This document shows positions 1 to 6,258 of a stretch of 8,906 bases of DNA, one piece after another (position 1 is the stretch's first letter; each line of letters starts with the position of its first letter). Below the pieces are notes generated by a model. That model was not told the DNA's origin. It did not search any database and worked only from the letters and a program-made list of their open reading frames with translations. The translations under genes and the position numbers were made by a program. This DNA comes from Actinomycetes bacterium (GTDB lineage Bacteria; Actinomycetota; Actinomycetes; Nanopelagicales; Nanopelagicaceae), in the NCBI GenBank assembly GCA_014190175.1, contig BJFZ01000050.1, positions 1 to 8,906 on the forward strand, in the 5' to 3' direction.

Positions 1-256
1 CATATTTTCTACCTAACACATAGCCAATTTGGTCACCAACAAATGCAGCGAAGAAAACACCAGTTACTAGAATTACAATGTTCATATCATTTCTAGAAGC
101 TGCGACTAGGCCGGCACTAAATAAAAGAGAATCCCCGGGCAACCAAAACCCAATCAAAATTCCAGTCTCAATAAAAATCAAGACCCAGATTAAAAGGTAA
201 AGTGCAAATGGAGCTAAAGGTGAAAATTGATCTTGAAAAGTAGCGGCAAAGTTCAC
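1..256 (-). CDS. DedA-family membrane protein, N-terminal part (cut by window edge)
   Basis: This is the first 85 codons of a DedA/SNARE-associated-type integral membrane protein; the C-terminus lies beyond base 1. DedA proteins are inner-membrane proteins tied to lipid-carrier recycling and envelope homeostasis (family knowledge). The translation from GTG at 256 starts MNFAATFQDQF and has a hydrophobic helix at about residues 15-35. The family hallmark follows as WLPGDSLLFSAG (about residues 39-50), then a second hydrophobic stretch with FVGDQIGYVLGRKY. The GTG was chosen because it overlaps the manA stop as GTGA (bases 256-253), a typical translational-coupling arrangement. The next in-frame ATG is inside the membrane region, after the hallmark motif. 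There is no clear Shine-Dalgarno, which fits coupled re-initiation. It is probably last or near last in the unit malic enzyme-manA-dedA. Lipid specificity cannot be told from this fragment. Confidence 0.85.
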   Translation of the reverse strand, partial: MNFAATFQDQFSPLAPFALYLLIWVLIFIETGILIGFWLPGDSLLFSAGLVAASRNDMNIVILVTGVFFAAFVGDQIGYVLGRKY

Positions 257-1281
257 GGGGCAAGTGCCGCCACTGCGGGAAGTGGTGGGCGACAAACTAT
301 GCCTACGCCGCCATTCAAACTCCAATCACCAGCAGACCATGGAATTACAAGCGCGTCACCATGACCAACCGCAATGCTGCCAGAGTTCGCGGTTTTCAAA
401 ATGCCATCTCCATCAAGCATCAGCAATATTGAAAAACCAGCGTTTGTTTTGCTTCCATCTCCAGGGAGTAAATCGGCACGGAAATAACCATCTGCTTTAC
501 TAGTAAATAAAGATTGCGATTGCTTGCTAGTAAACCCAGTGCTCTTAATTAACTCTTTTTGTTCCCCAGCAGAGATTGGGTCAAATCTGAGCGCATCTAA
601 AACGGTATCGAAACCAAGCCCGAGGTGCCCATCTTTGATTCCATCAACTGCAAAACCTTCCCACTCTAAAAGAGCGGATAAATCTGTTGGTTCTTGCAAT
701 TCAAGAACAAATATTCCTGCCTCAATTGCATGTGGAGTTCCAGCAGGAACAAGAATCGCATCCCCAGGTTTAACTGGAACCATTGTCAGCGAAGCAAGCA
801 GTGCCGCAGAATCCATTCTTTTAACCATGTCATGGACAACATCTTTTTTCATACTTTGCGCAAAGCCCAAACCTACTTTTGCATCTGCAGGTGCTTCCAA
901 AATAATCCAAGCTTCAGTTTTGCCATGATCTAACGCTAAATGTTTTTTGGCAAATGCTTTATTTGGGTGATAATGAACTGGTAACCGTTGATCTGGATCA
1001 AGCAACTTAACTAAAATTTCAGTACTAGTTCCAAATGCACTCACATGTTCTGGCCCAAACCAACTTTCCGGATCAGAATTGATTGCATCGCGCAAAAACT
1101 CACCATTTGGCAATGTTGAAAGTCCCATGGTCTTTTCACCAAAACGAGTAGTTGCCGAACCAATCCACTCTTCTGGGCGCATTGGGCCACCTGGGCCGTT
1201 GCGAAGTTCGCCGATTCGATAACCACCACGATAAAAATGATCAAATTGGTTAGAAGGAAGGATTATTGGGCTCAAGTTCAT
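253..1281 (-). CDS. manA: Mannose-6-phosphate isomerase, class I (ManA)
   Basis: Zinc-dependent cytosolic isomerase interconverting mannose 6-phosphate and fructose 6-phosphate, feeding GDP-mannose synthesis for glycans or letting mannose enter glycolysis. The 342-residue length fits the shorter bacterial form of type I phosphomannose isomerase. The metal site is visible in the cupin core: VHYHP places His103 and His105, GKTEAW gives Glu123, and the second strand block GDAILVPAGTPHAIEAG gives His184. ELQEPTDLS at about 194-202 is also typical. The C-terminal third, about 260-342, is a second, degenerate cupin-like domain. The ATG at 1281 has only a weak A-rich ribosome site (GTAAAGAT), with a 31-nt gap to the malic enzyme stop, so it is probably co-transcribed from upstream. 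The stop overlaps the start of the dedA-type gene. No key residue appears to be missing. Confidence 0.93.
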   Translation of the reverse strand: MNLSPIILPSNQFDHFYRGGYRIGELRNGPGGPMRPEEWIGSATTRFGEKTMGLSTLPNGEFLRDAINSDPESWFGPEHVSAFGTSTEILVKLLDPDQRLPVHYHPNKAFAKKHLALDHGKTEAWIILEAPADAKVGLGFAQSMKKDVVHDMVKRMDSAALLASLTMVPVKPGDAILVPAGTPHAIEAGIFVLELQEPTDLSALLEWEGFAVDGIKDGHLGLGFDTVLDALRFDPISAGEQKELIKSTGFTSKQSQSLFTSKADGYFRADLLPGDGSKTNAGFSILLMLDGDGILKTANSGSIAVGHGDALVIPWSAGDWSLNGGVGIVCRPPLPAVAALAP

Positions 1282-1312
1282 ATCTTTACTTTACCCGCTA
1301 AAGCAAAAAACG

Positions 1313-2704
1313 CTAATGCGCTGATTTTTTTATTGCCGATCGCATTGCGGATGCAACTGCTGGGGTTACAGCCGGGTCAAAGACGCTTGGAATAATAAAA
1401 CTTTCATTTAATTGCTCAGGTTTTACGCAATCAGCAATTGCATCAGCGGCTGCTAACAACATTGAATCGTAGATTTTTGAAGCTCCCGTATCTAGCAATC
1501 CGCGGAATACGCCCGGGAAGGCAAGTACATTATTAATTTGATTTGGTTGATCGCTACGTCCTGTTGCAACGACTCTGGCGTATTTGCGGGCGATCTCAGG
1601 ATCAATCTCGGGATCTGGATTGGCTAGCGCAAAAATAATGCTCTCTGCAGCCATTCCTGCTACATCGCTCTCACTCAGAAGGTTAGGCGCACTCAAACCG
1701 ATGAATACATCAGCACCCACAAGTGTTTCCCCAATGCTACCTTGGAAATTATCTGGATTACTTTCTTTAACAAACCATTCACGCATTGGATCATTTGTTG
1801 GTGAACCTTTATGAATTACACCATCTAAGTCAAAACCAATAATTGTTTTCGCACCGCCAAGAAAGAGCAAACGGGAAACTGCAGTTCCTGCAGCACCCAC
1901 ACCACTGATAACAATTTTTACTTTATCAATTGGTTTGTTGACTAATTTAAGAGCATTACGAAGTGCGGCAAAAACTACAATTGCTGTCCCATGTTGGTCA
2001 TCGTGGAAAACTGGGATATCTAAAAGTTCACGCAATCTTTGCTCAACTTCAAAACATCTTGGTGCCGAAATATCTTCTAAATTGATTCCGCCATAAACAG
2101 GAGCGATGATTTGGACGGTACGAACAATCTCATCGACATCTTGAGTATCCAGACAAACTGGCCAAGCATCTACATTTGCAAAACGTTTAAATAATGCTGC
2201 TTTGCCTTCCATAACAGGGAGCGCAGCAGCTGGGCCGATATTTCCCAAACCTAAAACTGCAGAGCCATCTGTAACAACAGCAACAGTGTTTCGTTTAATT
2301 GTTAAGCGTCTCGCATCACTTGGTTCCTCGGCAATTGCCATACAAACACGGGCAACACCTGGTGTGTAGATGCGCGATAAATCATCACGAGTTTTGATTT
2401 GAACTTTAGATTGAATCTCAATTTTGCCGCCGAGATGTAATAAAAATGTGCGATCACTAACTTTACGTACAGTCAGGCCAGGAATTTCAGCAACGGTTTT
2501 TGCGACTTGATCTGCGTGCTCCGCATCGATAGTGTCGCAAGTGACATCTATAACCACTCGATCATAAGAAGATTCAACAATATCTAAGGCGGTGAGTGCA
2601 GCCCCTTGTGAATTAAGGGCAGTTGTTATCGCGGAAACCGGCTTATTCGCGGATGGACCTTCAACGCGAATAGTGATTCCATAGCCCGGACTCGTGGAAG
2701 CCAT
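1313..2704 (-). CDS. Malic enzyme with N-terminal ACT domain (probably NAD-dependent)
   Basis: Oxidative decarboxylation of malate to pyruvate with reduction of NAD(P)+, linking the TCA cycle to pyruvate. Residues about 8-90 form an ACT-type regulatory domain (ITIRVEGPS through the TVRKVSDRTFLLHLGGK boundary), expected to bind a small ligand such as an amino acid. The catalytic part follows: SRIYTPGVA with Tyr113, VTDGSAVLGLGNIG at 144-157, MEGKAALFKRF with Lys168, NLEDISAPR with Glu210/Asp211, and FHDDQHGTAIV with metal ligand Asp236. The Rossmann loop is GVGAAG at 268-273. FALANPDPEI and the NQINN at 388-392 complete the site. An acidic residue at the end of the second Rossmann strand (GFDLDG, about 290-295) suggests NAD+ preference; this is inference. 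The ATG at 2704 is supported by AGGAG at bases 2715-2711, 6 nt upstream. At 463 residues it is full length for the short ACT-fused type common in actinobacteria. Confidence 0.93.
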   Translation of the reverse strand: MASTSPGYGITIRVEGPSANKPVSAITTALNSQGAALTALDIVESSYDRVVIDVTCDTIDAEHADQVAKTVAEIPGLTVRKVSDRTFLLHLGGKIEIQSKVQIKTRDDLSRIYTPGVARVCMAIAEEPSDARRLTIKRNTVAVVTDGSAVLGLGNIGPAAALPVMEGKAALFKRFANVDAWPVCLDTQDVDEIVRTVQIIAPVYGGINLEDISAPRCFEVEQRLRELLDIPVFHDDQHGTAIVVFAALRNALKLVNKPIDKVKIVISGVGAAGTAVSRLLFLGGAKTIIGFDLDGVIHKGSPTNDPMREWFVKESNPDNFQGSIGETLVGADVFIGLSAPNLLSESDVAGMAAESIIFALANPDPEIDPEIARKYARVVATGRSDQPNQINNVLAFPGVFRGLLDTGASKIYDSMLLAAADAIADCVKPEQLNESFIIPSVFDPAVTPAVASAMRSAIKKSAH

Positions 2705-2754
2705 CGAAATCTCCTAGTGTTGGGCTATCAGAGTACGACTTAGTAGGGGGATAG
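2705..2754. promoter_or_regulatory. Divergent intergenic region, malic enzyme / aminotransferase
   Basis: These 50 bp separate two divergent starts, so both promoters must lie here or inside the opposite gene's 5' end. Good ribosome sites are present for both: AGGAG for the malic enzyme (2715-2711) and AGGGGG for the aminotransferase (2745-2750, 4 nt before its ATG). A TACTCT at 2735-2730 on the minus strand could serve as a -10 for the malic enzyme, but no convincing -35 accompanies it. No clear palindromic operator is visible. Confidence 0.4.
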
Positions 2755-4134
2755 ATGAAACCGCCGGCCAGTGATTCCGCTCACTCAGGTATTAAGGGTA
2801 GTAAAAGCACAAATAAAGAGGTTTACGACCTTGATCGTGCGCATGTTTTTCACTCATGGTCAGCCCAAGGCGCGATAACTCCGCTGCCGATTGCTGGAGG
2901 TTTAGGCTCTTATTTTTGGGATTTTGATGGGAACCGCTTTCTAGATTTTTCGAGTCAATTAGTTTTTACAAATATCGGTCATCAACATCCAAAAGTAATT
3001 GCCGGCATTAAGAAGCAGGCAGATTTATTGGCAACTATTGCGCCGCAACATGCAAATGAAACTCGAAGCATTGCTGCACAAAAAATTGTTGCGCACGCAG
3101 AAAGTCATTTAAATAAAGTTTTCTTCACAAATGGTGGAGCAGATGCAGTCGAGAACGCAATTCGAATGGCGCGCATTCACACATCACGTCACAAGATTCT
3201 TTCGCACTATCGTTCATATCACGGCAACACTGGTGCAGCCATCTCGGCAACCGGAGATCCCCGCCGTTTCCCAAATGAATTTGCATATGGCCACGTTCAT
3301 TTTTGGGGCCCTTATTTATACCGATCCGCATTTTGGGCAACTAGTGAAGAGCAAGAGTGTGTACGTGCACTCGAGCATCTTGAGCAGACCATAATATTTG
3401 AAGGACCAAAGACGATCGCAGCAATTTTAATTGAGTCTGTCGTTGGAACAAATGGAATTTTAGTTCCGCCAAAAGGTTATCTCGAAGGAGTTCGGGCCCT
3501 TTGTGATAAATATGGAATTATGTGGATAGCAGATGAAGTCATGGCTGGTTTTGGCAGAACAGGAAAATGGTTTGCATATCAACATTCCACTGCAACACCA
3601 GATTTAATTGTTTTTGCTAAAGGTGTTAACTCAGGTTATATCCCACTAGGTGGAGTAATTATCTCTGATGCCATCGCCGCAACTTTTGATCAAAGAGTTT
3701 TCCCAGGTGGATTAACTTATTCAGGTCATCCGATTGCATGTGCTGCTGCTGTTGCTGCGATAGATGCAATGGAAGAAGAAGGAATTATCGAACACTCACT
3801 TGAAATTGGTGAAAAAGTGATTGGCCCGGCCCTTCACAAATTAGCTGAAAAACATAAAGTAATCGGTGATATTCGCGGAGTTGGAACTTTCTGGGGCATG
3901 GACCTGGTAACTGATCGTGCTACCCGTGCTCCCCTTGCACCATATGGTGGAACTAGCCCAGCAATGGGTGAGCTGGTCGCGGCTTGCAAATCTCGTGGCT
4001 TATTTCCTTTTGTGCATTTTAATCGCATGCATGTTGTCCCACCTTGCACAATTACAGTTGATGAATTAAATGAAGGTTTTGCGATTTTAGATCAAGCATT
4101 TGCTGAGGTCGGAAAGTATTACACCGGAGCTTAA
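2755..4134 (+). CDS. Class-III PLP-dependent omega-aminotransferase, substrate unknown
   Basis: Fold-type I, class-III aminotransferase that moves an amino group from an omega-amino donor to a keto acid such as pyruvate or 2-oxoglutarate. Motifs in order: TNGGADAVENAIRMAR (about 125-140, PLP phosphate binding), SYHGNTG (154-160), IADEVMAGFGRTG (258-270, with Asp260 facing the PLP ring nitrogen) and FAKGVNSGYIPLGG (287-300), where Lys289 forms the Schiff base. The N-terminal block DRAHVFHSWSAQ and the RGVGTFWGMDL block recall taurine- or beta-alanine-pyruvate transaminases, but the specificity residues cannot be read reliably, so no precise name is given. At 459 residues it is full length. The first ~20 residues are polar, Ser/Lys-rich and probably disordered. 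The ATG is fixed by AGGGGG 4 nt upstream. It is divergent from malic enzyme, and its TAA overlaps the parA stop. Confidence 0.88.
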   Translation: MKPPASDSAHSGIKGSKSTNKEVYDLDRAHVFHSWSAQGAITPLPIAGGLGSYFWDFDGNRFLDFSSQLVFTNIGHQHPKVIAGIKKQADLLATIAPQHANETRSIAAQKIVAHAESHLNKVFFTNGGADAVENAIRMARIHTSRHKILSHYRSYHGNTGAAISATGDPRRFPNEFAYGHVHFWGPYLYRSAFWATSEEQECVRALEHLEQTIIFEGPKTIAAILIESVVGTNGILVPPKGYLEGVRALCDKYGIMWIADEVMAGFGRTGKWFAYQHSTATPDLIVFAKGVNSGYIPLGGVIISDAIAATFDQRVFPGGLTYSGHPIACAAAVAAIDAMEEEGIIEHSLEIGEKVIGPALHKLAEKHKVIGDIRGVGTFWGMDLVTDRATRAPLAPYGGTSPAMGELVAACKSRGLFPFVHFNRMHVVPPCTITVDELNEGFAILDQAFAEVGKYYTGA

Positions 4135-4916
4135 GCGTTGAGTGCTCGCAATAACTTGGTGAGATGCTTATCAAATATTGCACTAACTTCACGACTTCCT
4201 GCGGTGCCGAGAGTTTGAATTGGTTTTCCAAAACTTTCGGCTTGTTGAAATGCAATGCGATCTGGAATTGGTGGAGTTAGTACCTGCTTCTTAAAAATTG
4301 ACCCTAATTCTTTGATTCTAAAATCATGTTCTTCGGCAACACTTTTTACTCGGTTCGGTAAAACACCTAGCAACCTCAATTTTTTATTATGGCTTTTACG
4401 GATCTCTTCAATCTCTTCAGCAGCCCGTTCGGCACCTTGCAATCCAAACCAAGTTGGCGTGGCAACAATTATTGCTAAATCACTTGCAGCAAGTGCATCT
4501 CTAGTTAAAGTGCCAAGTGATGGTGGGCAGTCAATTAAAACTAAATCGTATCCATCTAACTTTTCTAAAGCACGGGCAAGACGAGGCTTAAATGCCGCAG
4601 CACTTTTAAATGCATCATGTTGAATTAACTCAGGCGAAGAAGCGATTACATCAACTTCACCAGGTGCAACTTCCCAAGCGCAAGGTGTCAATGAGTTGTG
4701 CAAATTTGCTAGCGTTGGATTTGCTAATAAATCTGCGGCAGTGGCAGTAGGTTCTTCCGCGGCAAGAATCGAAGTTGCATTTCCTTGCGGATCAAGATCG
4801 ATTACAAGAGTTGCAAGTCCGCGGACAGTTGCGGCACCGGCGAGGCCGAGCGTGACTGATGTCTTGCCGACGCCACCTTTTAAACTCAGGACACTTACAA
4901 CTGGCACTTTGCTCAT
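4131..4916 (-). CDS. Orphan ParA/Soj-family ATPase
   Basis: A 261-residue P-loop ATPase of the ParA/MinD superfamily. The deviant Walker A is KGGVGKTS at 13-20, with the signature Lys13 and catalytic-loop Lys18. The Walker A' is DLDPQGNAT (about 40-48) and the Walker B is VLIDCPPSLG with Asp129. These proteins dimerise on ATP and bind DNA nonspecifically to position chromosomes, plasmids or protein complexes. No parB lies beside it, and I see no palindromic parS-like sequence, so it is probably one of the orphan ParA proteins that actinobacteria carry besides the true parAB pair, some of which act in cell division. The ATG is supported by AGGAGAGG at 4933-4926, 9 nt upstream. It lies 79 bp downstream of upp on the same strand and may be co-transcribed with it. 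Its TAA overlaps the convergent aminotransferase stop. Partner and cargo are unknown. Confidence 0.88.
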   Translation of the reverse strand: MSKVPVVSVLSLKGGVGKTSVTLGLAGAATVRGLATLVIDLDPQGNATSILAAEEPTATAADLLANPTLANLHNSLTPCAWEVAPGEVDVIASSPELIQHDAFKSAAAFKPRLARALEKLDGYDLVLIDCPPSLGTLTRDALAASDLAIIVATPTWFGLQGAERAAEEIEEIRKSHNKKLRLLGVLPNRVKSVAEEHDFRIKELGSIFKKQVLTPPIPDRIAFQQAESFGKPIQTLGTAGSREVSAIFDKHLTKLLRALNA

Positions 4917-4955
4917 GAGCGCAATCCTCTCCTAATTGACCCAGTTGGATCAACC

Positions 4956-5000
4956 GGAAAGAGTGGAGACAGCGGAAATTGTGGAAATTGTGGAATTAAA
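4956..5000 (+). repeat. 9-bp periodic GGA-led tandem array between parA and upp
   Basis: Five consecutive 9-bp units each begin with GGA: starts at 4956, 4965, 4974, 4983 and 4992. Units 3 and 4 are identical (ggaaattgt), unit 5 is a partial match (ggaattaaa), and units 1-2 are diverged (ggaaagagt, ggagacagc). The last unit runs over the upp stop codon (4996-4998 on the minus strand). The exact part is short, so slippage or chance is possible. Confidence 0.5.
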
Positions 5001-5628
5001 CCGTCCCGTAAAGCCGATCCCCTGCGTCGCCGAGGCCCGGAACTATGTAGCCAACTTCATTTAGCCGTTCATCTAGGGCACCCATAACTACTGTTACTGG
5101 GGCACCATCGAGGGCTTTCTCAAGTGCGGCGATTCCTTCAGGTGCGGCGAGGATGCAAATGATGGTGATATCGGTTGCGCCTTTATCCAACAAAAACCTA
5201 GTTGCGGCAATCAGAGTTCCACCTGTGGCAAGCATCGGATCAAGGATGTAGCACTGCCGGCCGGTTAAATCCTCTGGCAAGCGGTTTGCATATGTTGTTG
5301 CTTGTAAAGTTTTTTCATCGCGCACCATTCCTAGAAAACCGACTTCAGCAGATGGAATTAATCTGGTCATGCCTTCAAGCATTCCTAGTCCTGCACGCAA
5401 AATCGGAACCACAATTGGGAGAGGTTTTGATAAATGAGCACCGACCGTTGTAGCAACTGGAGTTTCGATTGTTACTTTATCTGTGCGGATATCACGGGTT
5501 GCTTCATAAGCTAAAAGTGTTACTAACTCTTCAGTTAAATATCTAAAAGTAGGGGAATCAGTTTTTTTATCGCGTAAAAGTGTCAATTTATGAGTAATCA
5601 GTGGATGATTGGCTACATGAACTCGCAT
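4996..5628 (-). CDS. upp: Uracil phosphoribosyltransferase
   Basis: Cytosolic salvage enzyme converting uracil and PRPP to UMP and pyrophosphate. The 210-residue length is standard for the family. Visible features: N-terminal [18 protein letters not shown] (about 3-20), [12 protein letters not shown] (75-86), the PRPP-binding loop [14 protein letters not shown] (129-142), and the uracil-binding C-terminus [17 protein letters not shown] (193-209). The ATG at 5628 has at best a weak AGG about 10 nt upstream; the next in-frame Met is deep inside the protein, so the start is secure. It is divergent from tadA across 47 bp. A downstream 79-bp gap leads to the orphan parA on the same strand. From memory, upp and tadA lie close together in some other actinobacteria, so this may be ancestral order. 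No leader attenuator of the PyrR type is visible in the short upstream gap. Confidence 0.96.
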   Translation of the reverse strand: MRVHVANHPLITHKLTLLRDKKTDSPTFRYLTEELVTLLAYEATRDIRTDKVTIETPVATTVGAHLSKPLPIVVPILRAGLGMLEGMTRLIPSAEVGFLGMVRDEKTLQATTYANRLPEDLTGRQCYILDPMLATGGTLIAATRFLLDKGATDITIICILAAPEGIAALEKALDGAPVTVVMGALDERLNEVGYIVPGLGDAGDRLYGTV

Positions 5629-5675
5629 GTGTTGAGCCTAGCCCTTGAATCGATAGTTACGCCAGAGGCTACGCA

Positions 5676-6143
5676 GTGAAGTCACCACAAAATGATTTTA
5701 CTAATGCAATGGAAGCAGCTTTGTCGATTGCGCAAGCGGTATGGGATAAATCAAATGATGTTCCTATTGGAGCAGTGGTTCTTAATGCTGACGGTGAAAT
5801 TATTGGCAAAGGTGGGAATGAACGCGAATTAAAAGGTGACCCAACTGCACATGCGGAAATTATTGCCTTGCGAAATGCGGCCGAAAAAATTGGAAGTTGG
5901 CGTTTGGAAGATTGCACATTAGTTGTCACTCTCGAACCTTGTGCAATGTGCGCAGGCGCGATTTTGCAATCACGAATTCCAAGAGTTGTATTTGGTGCTT
6001 GGGACGTAAAAGCCGGTGCTGTGGGTTCACTTTGGGATTTACTACGCGACCGACGTTCACTGCATCAAGTTGAAGTTATTTCAGGCGTGCTAGAACACCG
6101 CTCACAAGAGTTGCTTAGAAAGTTTTTTGAAGGAGTGCGGTAA
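5676..6143 (+). CDS. tadA: tRNA adenosine(34) deaminase TadA
   Basis: Zinc deaminase that converts A34 of tRNA-Arg(ACG) to inosine so it can read CGU, CGC and CGA codons; normally essential. The 155 residues carry the two hallmark motifs: HAEIIAL with zinc ligand His59 and proton-shuttling Glu61, and PCAMCAGAI with Cys89 and Cys92. The chosen start is GTG at 5676, preceded by AGAGG at 5664-5668 (7-nt spacing). The next in-frame ATG, at residue 12, would clip the first helix. A guanine or cytosine deaminase shares the fold, but the PCAMCAGAI and HAE pattern plus the adjoining serine tRNA favour TadA. It is divergent from upp, and tRNA-Ser(CGA) starts 21 bp after its stop on the same strand, so the two could share a transcript. 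Confidence 0.94.
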   Translation: MKSPQNDFTNAMEAALSIAQAVWDKSNDVPIGAVVLNADGEIIGKGGNERELKGDPTAHAEIIALRNAAEKIGSWRLEDCTLVVTLEPCAMCAGAILQSRIPRVVFGAWDVKAGAVGSLWDLLRDRRSLHQVEVISGVLEHRSQELLRKFFEGVR

Positions 6144-6164
6144 AACTCCGGTATCTTTGGTCTC

Positions 6165-6254
6165 GGTGGCGTGTCTGAGCGGCCAAAAGAGCACGCCTCG
6201 AAAGCGTGTGTGGGGGAAACTCCACCGTGGGTTCAAATCCCACCGCCACCGCCA
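6165..6254 (+). tRNA. tRNA-Ser(CGA)
   Basis: A class-II tRNA with a long variable arm. Acceptor GGTGGCG (6165-6171) pairs with CGCCACC (6244-6250), followed by discriminator G6251 and an encoded CCA (6252-6254). The anticodon stem CACGC/GCGTG (6192-6196 / 6204-6208) encloses loop CTCGAAA, giving anticodon CGA at 6199-6201, which reads UCG. The T arm is GTGGG-TTCAAAT-CCCAC (6227-6243). Discriminator G and the long variable arm agree with serine identity. It sits directly after tadA, and its 3' end is 4 bp from the stop of the convergent transporter gene. No separate terminator is visible. Confidence 0.97.
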
Positions 6255-6258
6255 ACCG

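Noticed and set aside
524..928. 134-codon open frame on the plus strand opposite manA
   Set aside because: Antisense shadow of a well-supported manA; Ser/Pro-rich composition, no family resemblance and no ribosome site.
1305..1321. Possible terminator after malic enzyme: CGC-ATTA-GCG then six T on the minus strand
   Set aside because: The stem is only 3-4 bp, and manA starts 31 nt later in the same direction; too weak to call.
4917..4995. parS-type centromere site next to parA
   Set aside because: No inverted repeat resembling the usual 16-bp parS was found; only the direct 9-bp repeats.
4936..5064. 42-codon TTG-started frame through the 9-bp repeat
   Set aside because: No Shine-Dalgarno, overlaps the upp 3' end in antisense, and its periodic Glu-Ile-Val pattern is explained by the DNA repeat.
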